Source: Atopsyche davidsoni
Taxonomy: Eukaryota > Arthropoda > Insecta > Trichoptera > Hydrobiosidae
Assembly (NCBI GenBank): GCA_022113835.1
Contig: JAILWY010000004.1
Coordinates: forward strand, 6,947,501-7,011,500
Reading direction: 5' to 3'
DNA length: 64,000 bases
Below are positions 14,351 through 28,300 of the stretch, piece after piece (the stretch's first letter is position 1; each line of letters opens with the position of its first letter). The translations under genes were made by a program, and so were the position numbers. Below the pieces are notes generated by a model, which was not told the DNA's origin, did not search any database, and saw only the letters and a list, made by a program, of their open reading frames with translations.

Positions 14351-17300
14351 ATATAAAAATACATATGCCTTAAATTAGTATACTCTAGCTTAATTTAGGG
14401 ATTGTAATTTATGTTTACAGTTGTACAATGCAAATCACCTAAATGATAAGATATAAAATATGTTTTTCGATTCGCTTAGTATAAAGCGATTTATATTTTC
14501 TCTCGTTGTGAACTACAAGTAAATTCTCCAACCCTGACTCTAACATGACAATTACTTCCTTAATTACTATGAAAGTGTATAATCTTTCAATTAATTTTTG
14601 TTTTCTCTGCAAATACACCCTATTATGTAAATCCTGAAGTAACTAATAAAAAATAAAAAAGTTTCTACAAGCATCGCGGTAACGGTCTTCGATAATAATT
14701 AACATAACTTGTACTTGTTTGAGCGTTGGTTGTTGTTTCATTAAAAAATCTGTCAACTTCCTTCAAAATAGATTACAAAGCCATTTAAATTTATTCAGAT
14801 TTACCCTCAGCCCTCAAAGCGAGCATTAAAAATACATTATCCGAGTCAGAGCCTTCGATTTAAAAGCATATTATTTTTCTCGTGTTAATGAATAATTTAT
14901 AAAATGTACTCATTTTATCCGATCGCTTACTCTATTAAAACGCTGTAAGCGCAAAATAGAAGCTATTTCTAAAACAGTTCAATCGTGTATAAAGTTAATT
15001 AACTTTTTGCAATTAACAATAATAAAAAAAACCAATATTTGATATCGTATATAATTCAAATATATGTATATGTTAATTTTTAAAATATATTTTTATTTAT
15101 AAAAAGATAACAATTATTTTTATTATTTAACAAAGCGTTTTAAAATCATTTCATATTCAGATTTCATATTTCATTGAGTTAATTTAACTAAAAAGTAAAA
15201 CGTAGGAGTTTATTTTAAGGTAATAAATCATTTTTGATGTTCAAAAATGCGCTTAAGCATATAAATTTCTTTTTTTGGTCAATCGATGAAACAATGCAAA
15301 GAATCTGTAAAACTTTAATTTCATAAAAATAGCTTAAGCCGCCCATCTAACACAAAGTGGTTATTATTACCATCGTATAAATTTTAGATATCCAACAATC
15401 TATTTTTTGTACTCTCTGTGTGCTTTTTAGATATTAATTGTCTATTCTAATCTATTTTCTATTCGTGTGCAATTTATAAGTATTTTTTCATTTTTCGCGT
15501 AGTTACTAAGTGTTATTTATTTTCCATTCTATACAAATCAAAAAGTAGTGATATTGATATTTCATTATTTACAATTTATGAAATAGGGAGAGTAAATTTC
15601 TGAGAATAATACTTTAAATCCCTAGAGGTATATAAAGTACCATTTTCGGTAGATCAGCAGTATTTATTCGCTGTAAATGCAATATATTCATAGATTTCCG
15701 CCCCTCGTCTACTGTAATCTGTTATTCAATCTCCATTACGATGCAATAATACCTTAACTTTGCTTTATTGTATTTACAATTTGTTAATAAAATTTCTGAT
15801 GCATCTATTTAAGGAAGACAATCAACAAGTATTTTCGTGAAAGACTTTAATTCCAACTTTAGGTTATTTAACAAATGCGTATTTAATCCAATATCAGTCA
15901 ACCACACAGCCTGGATTAGTTTTAATGAAATACACTCGTGAAAATCAAAATATTTTCAGGCACATCTTTTGTACCGAGCAATTAAAAACTGTTTACCAGT
16001 CCCGAATCAGGGTTCGTAATACCCAATGATCCTCGGTCGTTCTATTGTCAGCCGAGACGGCCCTGACCAGCGCCTGTCCAGCACTCCATGTGACTAAAGA
16101 GCTTAGGTGTTTAAAATTAAATTTTAAAATTCATATTTACTCAAACTAAAGAATTAGGTTTGAGTGATTAGGGTTGAAATATTCTATCCCTAAAAATCGT
16201 ATTTTTTGTTTAATATTTGTGAGCATTTTATTTTAAATATTGTTTGTTTAAAATATTAACAAAACCAGATATATTTTATCAATAATTTTATCAGTAATTT
16301 TTTGTAGAAAAAATCACTAAATGATTTTGTAATAGCACAGATATTCCGTGATTATTACGGATCAAATATTTGCACATAAACATGTGTACAAAAATCTGTG
16401 ATAGATATATTGTATTAAATATATATACTGAAATATATATATTTAATATAATACGAGTATAATCTTTGAACCAATATTAAACTGTTTTCAATCTCATATT
16501 TTCTGGGATTATGAATAAGGAAATGTTTATAGATGTCTGTATTTAAAATATATTTAATTTAATTAATTTGGTTATGCCTATCAAAATACTAATTATACGG
16601 GTCAATTATTTATATTTAAGGAATTTTGTATTATAAATATGGTAGTATCAAAACGTACCTTTAATATCCCGGAGAAGGAATTTCTCTAATAAATTTGCCA
16701 GAATATAAACCCCACTAGATAAATCTCGCTCCTAAAAATTCACAAAAACGCCATTTAAATTAAAAGCATTTATTCAGTGTTTAATATCATATTTAATCAA
16801 TCGATAAATATCATCAAATCAATTTACTCAATTAAAGCATATTTTGATGCAAGTGTTTCTTGGTTTCTATTATAATACTTATTTATTTAACTTTCATTTT
16901 TTTTTTCTTACCTTTGAAAATTAAGATATATTTTTTGCAGAATCTGCTTTTCATTAATTTTCACACGTTTAAAATCTTGGCACCAAAACAAATACGCTCT
17001 TTGATATTAAATGTACTTTGATAAATCTATAAACCAAAAAATGTTATCAATAATAAATTTTAAATTTTCGGAAGTGTTAATTTTAAATCGCTTTTCCTGT
17101 GTCAGGTTCTCGTCGAGGAAATATTTGTTTGATAGTTTACAATGTAGTGATTTTAAAGATCGCAACGGTGACGTGACTAGTGAGCCGGGGCACAAGGGTT
17201 AGATAGATCCTTCATAAATATGTTACGGCCAGAGTACGCTGTAACTATTTACAGTAACCATATTTATGCTTGTATAAAAACTTTGATATTATTTTTTGAC

Positions 17301-18810
17301 ATTTTTTGTTACACAACATCTTTCATGTGTATGTTTTTTTTAGTTTGGGGTTGGACATCCTGACAGGACTTTCATCCCTCGTACCACAAGGGTGTATAAT
17401 CCTACTGGGGCTTTGTTTTCTTATTGTCACCGCCCTATACGCCTTCGAGGGAAATTGAAATTCCCAGCTGAACGGTGACCGAAAACTTTATCGGGAATAT
17501 TTTACCGAATTTTCCGATATCGAAAGTTTTAGGGAAAATTTTGTAATATTTATACTCCTAATGCTTTTTATAAAGCAATATTTTTTTATTTAAAAGTATA
17601 TTAGGTTAGGTAGTATGGTATTTTTTTTATGTAAACTGCTATTTAAATATTCTGCAGTCTTAATTCGGTCATACATGTATATTTTTTCACAAAAATAAAC
17701 GACACAGTACAGTTAAGTGATGCTATTTTTAAACAGCCAATTATTCGTTATATGTTCTGGTTAATCTGTAGCCAGAAAGAGAATTTATTAAGTTAGAATG
17801 GCGTCTCATTAATTATTAGAAAAAAATGGAAGACCTATTATAGGTTTTTATTATATCTACGCCGGTGATCAAATTCATTAATACATCCAATTAAAAGGCC
17901 TTAATTTCTTTTGCCTTTAATTGAAACACCGTGCAGACTACAGTCAAAATGAATAAAAATATAATTTTAATTAAATAAGCTCATTAATTTAAAATTACGT
18001 CTAGCATATTTGTTTCCACTTTATTTTTTTTACTAACGCTTATGCACAAAAGTTGACAATATTTACACCAAAATTATCAATAAGCAATGGAAACTGTTCG
18101 TTGGTTTTGATTGAGGGTTTATTTTGTTTTAACTTTACTTATAAAGTTTTTTGTATTTACTACAGTTCTCTTAATGTTTTTAAGTAAAATACAATAATAC
18201 ATAAAACGTTTCGTTATTTTTATACCAAAGGTCATTTTATTATTTTTAATACTTATTTTCAATCAATAAAACAACATTTTTTAATATACCAGTACAATAT
18301 TTAAGATTTTGCAGCATTTAACTGTTTTATTTTGTATTTAAAGTGAATCTAATATTGGATATCTTGTTATATTTAATTTCATATTCACAAAAAATAGCTT
18401 AATTTTTAAAACTCCACATTTAAATAACAAATACTTGGTTTAACACTAAGCTAACCGGGAGCTCGACGCTAATGCAACAGCACTAACGCTGAGTGTTGTT
18501 CTTCTTGAAGGTGGATATCCGATCTTCAGCAGGTGTACGTACCCCTAATAGGCATCCTCAGCCACACCTGGATACAGCGCCAGCCACGAACATTGATGGA
18601 TAACTCGTGTAATAATGATCACGGTACTTGAAGATAGGACAAGTTCTGTTTGATATCAAGAAGTATAACTTTTTTATCACAATATGAAACGATTCTTTCC
18701 ACATTTATAATATTCACAACGTAAAAAAAACCTAATTTGACTTATAGTTTATGTAAAAGTAATTAAAGATCCATTTTCGTATATAAAGTATTTTTTATCA
18801 TTTATATTTC

Positions 18811-19125
18811 TTACTGATATGATTAGGCACATTAGTTCATACATAGAAGATGGATTAAAGAAATTCTCAGAAAAATATCATCGTGATTTGTGTGGGATTT
18901 AAACCCACACCCCTGGCTTACATGGCCGGTGCACTAACCCTTTTACTAACGAATCACTTCCGTATATCGAGAATTTTTAACAATCATACTCTACATATGA
19001 ACCAATGTGCCCAGGCCAACCAATATTGTGGGTTCAAATCCCACACAAATCACGATGATATTTTTCTGAGAGTTTCTTTAAATCATCTTCTATGTATGAA
19101 CTAATGTGCCTAATCATATTAGTAA
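18811..19125. repeat. Foldback made of two head-to-head tRNA-like SINE copies
   Basis: The left arm (18811 to about 18911) is the inverted copy of the right arm (about 19028 to 19125). The words GATTAGGCACATTAGTTCAT, ATCATCGTGATTTGTGTGGG and others recur in reverse complement with few changes. Each copy has its tRNA-like head facing the centre and its body pointing outwards. The right copy keeps the T-arm-like GTGGG-TTCAAAT-CCCAC (19028-19044) and the same tail, but its tRNA-like 5' half is eroded. Transcribed together, the roughly 95-nt arms would form a long imperfect duplex with a loop of about 120 nt. Confidence 0.75.
18883..18957 (-). other. tRNA-like head of the left SINE copy (75 nt)
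   Basis: Read on the minus strand, GTGATT pairs with the terminal AATCAC as an acceptor-like stem. CCGGC-CATGTAA-GCCAG forms an anticodon-like arm with one mismatch and a 7-base loop. GTGGG-TTTAAAT-CCCAC is a T-arm with a B-box-like GGTTTAAATCC. The size fits a tRNA. It is not a functional tRNA gene: base 33 is A rather than T, the D-arm is poor, and two extra bases separate the T stem from the acceptor. A tRNA-derived SINE promoter is the best reading. Confidence 0.55.
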
Positions 19126-22100
19126 TAATATAATAAACCCGTAATGGGTAATTAATACTCATCTGATTGACGTTTAATAAAAAAATCGACATATTTATAT
19201 GTATTTTATATGTCTCTAAAACATGAGATAAAAAAGTTTTATCGACATACATATTATGCATCCAATTTTTTATTTTATAATATATACTAAATGTTCAATA
19301 TCAAAAATTAAAAACGAATAAATTAATAAGATAAAGGCTCATCAACGGCTTAGTTTATCTAAAAAAAGCCGCTATCGAGATATTCAAATTCTGAAAACTC
19401 ACCTAATTACAAGATCGATGAAATAAAAAATTGACAGCAGCCTGACGGATGGCCGGGAAGGCCCCGAAGGCTGCAGGGGAGGGGACGTTTGGTAAACTTG
19501 AGGGCTCCCAACTCTCGCCGGATATGGCCGCGCTGGCTGTTGTGCTGGTAACTAATTACTTCCGGAATAAATAGAGCCGTTACCAGGCGTGCAAGGAAGG
19601 GACTATGTGCGTAAACTGTCAAATTTTTCTGTGACTACAAAAGCCTTTGTGTTTTTTTTATTGTTTAAAATGTTCAATAAATATTATTTTTGGGTGTATT
19701 CATTGTTGAAATGTTTTTTTTATCCAAATAAAAATGTTAAAAATATTTATCAAAATCACGGCTTTTAAATTAGAGCCGAAGCAAACACGTGCTGTAGAAA
19801 CCAGTGACATAAATCCAAAGTGAATGCAAGGGAACGTTGTTTTTATTCGTAAGACTTGGATAGAATTTCAGGAAGTAGAATGATTTAATTTTGTAAATTT
19901 GCTTACGCAGGTGAACGGGAAGTTAAGCAAACAAACAAAACGCGTCTCAGAAGCCACTGTCTGCGCTCCGAACAAAATTATTCATATTCAAGAACGCCAG
20001 CTTGAATTAGCCCATTACTTATAAATGAAACAATGGACGATATATAATCCGATTACGGCCCTTTTCACTTCTGTTGCAATTCATCTTATTGTACTTAATA
20101 ATTTCATCCTGACTTGCCGGAACAAATACATAAGGGGAAACATCTCCGGATTTCAACATATTTCAGTTTGCTTTTGTCAATTAATTTATACATTTACCAT
20201 AATATTTGTACATTGTGATATCTTAAATTACTAAAATGCCCATGATTTTGGACAAAATGATTTTTGGTTTTAACTTATTTAAAACCTTACGCTTTCATTC
20301 AAGACATGAAAAATGCCGGTACACACAAAAATGTTACCCAAGGAAATAATTTCATTTCAATCATTATGACGATTGCAAAACGTGTAGTGAAAACTCTATT
20401 TTTTGCAGATTTATCTGATATTTAACGAAGTCATTTCTACCTCGAATTTAGATTTTTTTTAAGAAGTAATTATTATATAAATATAATTTTGATAAACTTG
20501 TCTACCAAACCATGCTCACAAATATATTTTTCTTTGTTTCCTTTTGTAGGCATTACGGCTATTTGTCAAGTGTGGTGCTAAAATTTATCGAATTTGTAGA
20601 GTATATTATATATAACTCTATTTTATTTTCAGTGAGTAACATTTACAAATATAAAAAACTAGTAAATAATAGCTTCCTCTTTTCAAAACCAAAGTTCTGC
20701 GTTGGGAACATTCATTCCAAAAACCTCTATAAATCCGACACATATTAAAAAGTTTCACTGAAAGCGGACGCTTTAAGTGCATTCGTTCTGATTTTTTTTT
20801 TGTCAAATATCGCATTTGCAGGTCTAGTTTCCGGCAAAAATTTATCAAATAGTTAAATTAACAGCCACAACCATATAACTGAAACTTTAAAAAAACCATA
20901 TAACTGAAGTATACCTACATTTCATATTAAATGGTATCTTTTAAGTTAAATTATTTTGGTTAATTTATGTCTTCGTTTATTAACTATCTTAAAACAAAAT
21001 CAAGAAACTGTTTTATTTAAAAAAAAAAAAATATTATAAAAAAATTAAGTTATTAGTTCATTAAAAGTAATCTTAATAAACCTTAAATTATTTTATCAAA
21101 TTAAGGGGTATTTACATCCTTGCTTTGAACTGATCTTTTGAATATCCCAACAAAAATTCAAATACCATATGATATATATTTTACATAAAGTTTTTAAAAC
21201 ATTGCTCTAAAAATAATTTCCGCTGCTTTATAAAAGAAACAAAACTCGAGTTCATTCTTTAATTTACTTTCCTCGATCTGTTTTCTTCTCTCTTTTCCCT
21301 CTGCTTCTCGTAAAACATAAAACCTAACACGTCTGTACCTCTTGAATCATTTAAGTGATTCTACAAGCCAACTTACAAATTGCTTTTATCAGCCCCATGC
21401 ACCAAAATAAGTTAAATACCTACTTTTTCTTTAAAACAAACGCGAGAACAGATTTAAACTTTCTGTTCATTCAAAAATGATTTTAATAATTTGCAAAAAA
21501 GTTTTATTTTGGATTAAATAACTATACTCAAACCTTTGCTGTAAATTCTTCATCAGTAACATTAAACCATAAAAGTTTAACATACAATTTTTTTGATTAT
21601 AATATTAAATTTGAGTTCACTATATTATTTTTTTGTTTATTTATTACGGCTAGAAATTAATCTTTTTTCGAATTGTATAATATTAGATAATTCAAAAATC
21701 AAGCTATAAATATAATTTTCAATTAAAATAAACTCAGTCAGCAAGCTTGGCTTTTAATTATCAACCACCTCGTTAACAGGAACGGCTCGATGATATAGTG
21801 ACAGATGAGGGAGGGAGGGTTAAATTTACCCTTAGAATAATGAACCTACTTTGTGATATTAATAAATCGTTAAACGATGTTGATTAACGTAATATAACGA
21901 TAATAACAATCGACTAAATAGGACATTATTGATTGATTCCCGCTGAGTATTCTAGCCCAATGATTTAGGTCATCACGCCATATTATGCTGCTGGAATTTT
22001 AGCAAGTAATTTATCATCTAACTCTGACATTTACATACATACCCATGTTTTTTCTACATCGGTGTGCAGTTTTTATAAGGAAAAGTATAACATTTCGTCA

Positions 22101-23990
22101 TTCAATTATCTCGTAATGTTTATTTTTGGATAATTGAAAACATTTCATAATATTTATTTTTCGTTCAATATTGATATTTAAATACTACAAAGACTTTTAT
22201 TATAATTTTAGTAGATTTTTATTAATTTATTATATTTATGATTATAAACTTTCAAGGGCAAATATTTATATGAATTAATAACATATTTCAATGACTGTCA
22301 AAGTGATATTTTGTTAGGCACGACATTTATAAATATTCCTATAAATATTAATAATCATTTCAATAACTTAATCAAAACATTATTATTTTCATTGAACGAG
22401 TTCTGCTTTGAAAAGCAATCCAACAAAATATAAATTATACTGTCGTTTCAAAAACGAGCAAATTTAATTATACAAGAAAAGTTTTGTGAAAAGCATCGTT
22501 TTTTAAACATTACTTTTTATACTGCTCTTTGACATTTATCAATATTCTACGCTCTAAAGCAGTATTCTGGTATAACTTTGAGAAATTCTCGAATCTGTAC
22601 AACGTGAAGCGTGACATCTCCTTTTCACAAACTGTAATCGACCTTGCATTTTCTAAGATTGCTTTAAACACCCTCTCAGCTCGCTTGTAATTCTAAATTG
22701 TCTCTCTACACACACGCCAAGGGTGCATGCTCCCCATCTCCCCTTGAATAAGAAAGCATCGCAATATGCAAAGTAAATACGTGACAAAGCTACGATTCGG
22801 GAATTACTTTGCGACAAATAACGTCATCGCTTGACTCGGAATGTGCCTAATGGCTCGGAAAATGAAAATTCTTCCACTTAGCAGGAAACCTCCCGGCGAG
22901 ACGAGGAGATGGTGATTCTCCGAGTGTTCAGGGTTTTGAATAAAGTTTTTTGTTGTCTGGAGGCTGCTGTGTGATACAAATGTATTAACGCGCTTTAACA
23001 CGAATTTCGACTCTCGAGACGCGGCTCGTGATTTCAATGTAATCTGAAGAAGGTATTTTGTACGCAATGGCTTTAGCCGATGATCGATTTAAAGTGATAA
23101 TTTATTCATTTTGTTTATTTTGAATACAAACAGTTTATAATGAAATATTTGTAATATGATAATTATTCTCTGTTGAATGTGTGACTTGGCATAAATGCTC
23201 TAGATTTTATTGATAAATTATACCAAAAAAATACATGATTTATTCATTGAATCTATTAACCAGATTAGCAAAACAAATTGCAGATTAAGTACAGAGTTTT
23301 TTTTATTTTTTTATATTGTTATTCAGAAACAAAACTTTTACAAGAGTATCTAGAAAAAAATCTCACCCAAAAATGGTTAATCGCTTGAATTCATGAAAGT
23401 GGATAAAATCCTTTTTAACTGACAAGTGGAAGTTATAGGTCTCACATTTATTTTAAGCCATCATTAGCAACTACCCGCTCCACTAGCTTGTTATCAAACA
23501 GTGATCTGATTAATTCTCTTTTAAATACTTTGCCAAATTTGCCTAAAAAAGTATACATAAATCTAGCCTATACTTAATTTTCTTTTAAATGCAAGTACGT
23601 TTACATCCACTCCGTGGAAGACAACTGCTGAAAATTTATATATAGGTGATATTTTTACTTTTAAAAATATTTAAACAAAAATAATTGAAAACTATTATAT
23701 AAATTGCAATTGCTAAAAATATTTGATGTGAATTTTAATAAATAAATAATCTGTTATCCACTAAGTGTCGTAGAATGATCACGTTTCCTCATAGTGAAAC
23801 AAAACAAACTTGCACTTTAATGTATTATTCACACTAGTATATAAAGTTAAAGTGCTTTAATAAAACCCAAGACCAATATATATTATCAATACTAGCTTGC
23901 TTATTTTCAGTGACATAATTTAACCATATTAAAACTAATGAAAACCTTAGTAATTCTTTTTGGCTCTCGATAACTCGTTGAAAAGTTGTC
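19126..23990. other. Intergenic AT-rich DNA
   Basis: It includes the GC-rich block at 19427-19622 and a mixed-composition stretch at about 22590-23060 that may be conserved. No coding or repeat signature is recognised elsewhere. Confidence 0.45.
19427..19622. other. GC-rich block, possible conserved non-coding element
   Basis: It has a sharp composition shift from AT-rich flanks and includes GGATGGCCGGGAAGGCCCCG, an ACTTCCGG ETS-type word and TAATTA homeodomain-type words. An open frame crosses it on the minus strand but resembles no family I know, so I do not call a gene. Confidence 0.3.
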
Positions 23991-24290
23991 TTTTCATGTG
24001 CCTCTCTTCAGAGGAGGTTGGTGACGATCTCACTGAACATATATTTATCTTGGGATAGTTTTATATATTGGGGTATATTCCTGACTTCCAACCACTGGCG
24101 CATATTCGGTATCCAAGTTAACTTTTTCTTTTTAATTCCTTTGTCATGCATCTGATGATGACACGGTGTATAGGATCGAAACTAGTTATGCAAATAATTC
24201 TAATAATCTCAAAGTGAAGACAAAAATACAAAGTTACTTTTTATCATTACAATAATGGATCTTCACCAATCAAATGCCTTGTCCCTCAAC
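23991..24290 (+). repeat. Dispersed repeat family R1, longest copy
   Basis: It starts with a block CTCTTCAGAGGAGGTTGGTGAC and the following TCTCACTGAACATATATT, continues through CTGACTTCCAACCACTGGC (near 24083) and CGAAACTAGTTATGC (near 24176), and ends with ATAATGGATCTTCACC and AATGCCTTGTCCCTCAAC (24251-24290). The first block recurs at 13465, 35509-35660, 56806-56942 and 57005, and the last at 6665 and 14331. The family may be the non-coding end of a retroelement (Penelope-like elements carry GATGATG...CGAAACTAGT-type motifs), but no reverse transcriptase is present, so the class is open. Confidence 0.55.
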
Positions 24291-24369
24291 AAGAATAAAT
24301 CATTTTATTAACATACTTGAACTAATTTGAAGTCTCGCAGTTTTCCGGTTTCCTAGTCGGAATCCCAAT

Positions 24370-24634
24370 TAATAATAGCCCAAGAACAATAAACACCGGC
24401 CGAAGGTCCCCGCCGCGGCGTCGCGGGTATTTTTATATTGTTTACACGGGAGGACCATCCGAGCGGACTGCCCGGCGCTCCCTCGGGCGCTTTCAGCGAA
24501 GTGGTCCCATTGTGTGGCAGCGAGCACTATTGGCTCTGCGGTTTTCGCACGCTTCGGTGGATTCGAGCCGATGTTTGATACCTGCTGTTTATTTTTGGGT
24601 CGATTGGTGGAACTGTCGAACTGCGCCTTCTATG
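24370..24634. other. GC- and CpG-rich island
   Basis: Between AT-rich flanks, this stretch is dense in CpG (for example CCCGCCGCGGCGTCGCGGG near 24409-24427, and CCGAGCGGACTGCCCGGCG). No spliced coding match is recognised. It could be an unmethylated promoter or enhancer, or an old GC-rich repeat. The hAT element at 24643 inserted next to it. Confidence 0.4.
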
Positions 24635-24642
24635 CTTTAGAA

Positions 24643-25368
24643 CAGAGGTTCCCAAAGTGGTCAATATCGACCCCCATGGCTCGATTTCGCCCTGCAAGGG
24701 GTCGATGATAGCGAAAAATAAAATTGGGGGTCTACGAGAGTGGATCCCATTTAAGCAGGTCATCACCAAAATTTAGATATTTCGTAAATGTCATAATGCA
24801 CCGATCACAGATTGTACCTATGCACTTTGTGACGAATCGAAGCCCTGAAGCGTAGAAGTTCGTGCCAAATGCCAAACTATATCGACGTACCTTTTTGGAG
24901 CTTATGACATAAGAAGACGAGCCATTACGATCGTGTTGCCTTTTTTTTTAATCATTTACAGGGGCTAATAAACTCGGATGGGCAGCGAGCTTATTGGTTG
25001 TACGGAGCGTCGATGGGCGTAATAAAACAAATTGATTTGACAAATATTCCGAGAAAATAAGGACACCTGTACGGGTTAGGAACGTGGAAACTTTGGCGAC
25101 CGAGAACAGACAGACCCTTCCAAGGGAGACAGTTTTAAATCGAGGCCATTCAAGCCCAGGCCGCGGAAGAGTACGAATCATTTTTGTGTATTTAACATGT
25201 ATTTTGACTTTTTCATTTTTAAACTTTTTCACTGTACAGTAAACTCTATAAAAATATGTTTGAAGTTGATGAATTTGTAAAAATTCAATATTAGCAAGAT
25301 AGGGGGTCGACTAAAAACAGGAAAACTCGACAAGAGGTCGACGGGACAAAATAGTTTGGGAAACTATG
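24643..25368. mobile_element. Non-autonomous hAT-superfamily element (726 bp) with intact 8-bp target duplication
   Basis: The left end CAGAGGTTCCCAAAGT and the inverted right end CATAGTTTCCCAAACT match at 13 of 16 positions. The element is flanked by a perfect 8-bp direct repeat CTTTAGAA at 24635-24642 and 25369-25376. An 8-bp duplication with CAG-type ends is the hAT signature. Just inside the left end is a run of GGGTCGA/TCGACCCC-type words (24663-24735), and related GGTCGAC words recur near the right end (25304-25342), giving a long imperfect subterminal complementarity. No transposase-like frame is visible. The element was inserted at the edge of a GC-rich island. Confidence 0.85.
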
Positions 25369-28300
25369 CTTTAGAACCTATTGAATTTTAAAAAAATATT
25401 CTTTTTTTTTAAGAGTTAAAACTAAAGAAATATGTACAATTTATATAAAAATACTGAATATTTTTCTTTCATTATAAGAAAACCATGTAATAACATTCTA
25501 GCACTATACGCTATAATACACAGATTTCGGAAAATATCGCGTAGCTCCCAACCGCATATTTCAATTAATTTAGCTCAAATCGCAAAATATATTAGAACAA
25601 TAGAATTAAATTTTATTTCCAAAATAATAATTTAACTATTATGTTTATTTTATATATTAATAAAACGGTTGCTCGCCGTAGCGCTTCATATATCGTTTCG
25701 TGAAATGGTTATTTACTCGACTGCAAGTAATTCAAAGCTGATATTTTTGTTAAATTTTAAATTCTCCTGAACAAGATGCTAACATTCCTAATTTGGAGCT
25801 CTTCACACGTCACCGCTTCTCACGATTCAGCTGAGCTTTTTCAGCTTGACCTCTTTTCAGTCTCTTCAGGATGAGTAGCTCCCATTTTTTTCCAGCGCGG
25901 AATATACAACCCAGCGCCGGCAGTACAGAGCTACACACTTATTTGTTCTACATTTTTAAAATTAAAATGATTTTTTTGTCTCCGAGGTGCTTGAAAACGG
26001 TGAGATTTTTTGCCTTGTACCTAAATTTATTTTTTATAGCGTGTACGCGATTCTTATAAAACATGCACAAATTTTGAATGAAAAGTTAAGAATCGTTAGC
26101 ATTAATTTTTGATAAAATACATTATCATAAAATATTTTGTGGTCATAACTACTTTTGATACTGAACTTGAGCGATCAAATAAAGATATTTTGTCAATGTA
26201 ATTCATTATTTTAAAGTTTATTTCATAAAAAAAAATTCATACTCAACACACTAAAAATATATTTATGGTCAACTAAAGAGTCCAAATAGCGATTCTTTTC
26301 GAACAAAATGAGTTACTTTTTTTTAATATACTACTCAATTTTTCTTACCTTTAATTTGATAGTTGTTTTTACCTATTTCAATTTCCAATTTTTATTTATA
26401 TATAAAATATAAAAAACAATTTTGATTTTAAATTATTTTTATTAAAACGTTTATATAAAGATTTCAACATAAAATACATGACAGTTTTCAACACCTTCGC
26501 TCAACTTTGAAATTCGTTTCTTTCCAAAAAAATTATTTTTTTAAATAAATTTACTGTATGTAATTAACTGTATTTCTTAATGTTATAATATATTTTCACG
26601 TGAAAAGAAGAAAGTAACTCTGCCTTCGTATTACACACAACATTATTACTACAAAAGCAATCTTGTAATCAAATATTTCATATAGATTTATTGTATTTGA
26701 AATCTTGTTTCAAATATTAATTTAGTTACAATTTTTAAGCTATGATTTTTTCAAAAATATACAATATTCTAATAATTTATCAGATATGTACATAAAACAC
26801 ATATTGTAGACAAAAAAATACACAATTCTTATTAAAATCACTAGATGTTTATAAAGTTTACTCTATAGCTTTTACTAAGCATTACATACGTTAAAAACCA
26901 TTTAAAGATGCTTTTCTAAACATATTACATTTTATGTTACATTTGAATAGAAAAAATTACATAATTGTATCTATATAAATGATTTTTTATTGTTTAAGTA
27001 ATAATACAAGTTTTTACTGAAAAAAATCCCTGTATCTCTCTAACTTCCATGATACTACACAAATTTTAATATTTTTATAATAATTCTAATGTTTATTCTA
27101 AAAAGGAAGGTATACTTTTATTACAAAATCTATTCAATACATTTTTATTCGTTGATCTTTCTTTATATTTACACAGCAATATATCAAAACGAAAATTATG
27201 AATTTATTACATAATATAATTTTATTTACAGTAAAAAAATTAAGTAGTATGTTAAGTTTTTATATATATTATATATAAGATTATACTTTAAATAAGATCA
27301 AAAACAAAATTGAACGCAAGGGGCTCACTGTGCGCAACTTTGTCTTTACTTATTTAATAGAAATAATATAAATAAATTATTTTAACAATGACTATACAAC
27401 AATCACTCACCCAACCAGATTTGCAATGACTCAAATGCTTGATGCTGGATGAATAGAGTGACTGCCGTCAGTTCATATTTTCTTCAAATGCATCAATAAA
27501 ACTACTTCATATTTAGTTAAATTTATAAGCTATTTTATATTTATCGAAATAATTATATAAAAAAGAAAATCATTTATTTATTCTTATGCTATATTTTTCT
27601 TACTTATATCGATAACTGATAATAATTGCATATTTAATACAAATATTTATTACATGACTACTAAATAGCAAAATTTACCTAAAAATTTGTGCTTTATTCT
27701 TTCTATATAAAACTTTTTAAATTCATAAATACCACTATAGATATATAATTATCTATCTTACTAATAAATCGTTTCATATAAATAAAAAATATTCACAATT
27801 TAATTGTGGTAAAATTTCATTACAGTCATTTATATTTCAAGCTTACATTTAACTATGAGTATAAAACTAATCCTGCTTTTAAAAAAAACACATCGTCAAC
27901 CATTTCCACATATCCAAATTTCATTTATCAAGTATATTTTTGAGTAGACTTTACACAATTGAATTGCAAAAGTACCTTGATTATTTTTGTATATGTATTA
28001 TTTTCACATCATTTACATTTTGTGACCAGCTTACAAAAATAATAATTTATAAAAGAAATCCAAAAAACATTACTTTCACTAACAGTAAGACCAATACAGC
28101 TCTCCAATACTCACGATCGTAAATTTTTTACATCCCATTTCGAAATTGGTTTTAATTATTGACGAGTATCCTGTTTAATAATACCCCTCATGATAAATCG
28201 TGGAGAGATAAATCCCATCGCGGCCATATTGATCCCATGAAATTTAAAAAAGACGCCAATACGGATACACATCCAGCGAGATGAAAAACTAAACATGACT

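Larger units (their letters stand above)
7714..18810. other. Intergenic AT-rich DNA
   Basis: Apart from the R1 fragments at 13465 and 14331 I see no gene. Less AT-rich patches lie at about 11045-11145, 12470-12540, 16000-16100, 17340-17480 and 18455-18610. An AT hairpin is centred near 16430. Frames at 11307-12288 are chance frames in AT-rich DNA. Confidence 0.45.

Noticed and set aside
16405..16455. Long AT palindrome
   Set aside because: It consists of TATA-type low-complexity sequence, where such symmetry is common.
17601..17610. TTAGGTTAGG, an insect telomere-like word
   Set aside because: Only two units, which is expected by chance and not a telomeric array.
18883..18957. Functional tRNA gene
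   Set aside because: It lacks T33 and a good D-arm, has extra bases before the acceptor end, and is part of a repeat that occurs inverted nearby.
24151..24185. CTGATGA...GAAAC as a possible hammerhead ribozyme core
   Set aside because: The bases after CTGATGA and before GAAAC do not pair into a stem II, and flanking stems I and III are not evident.
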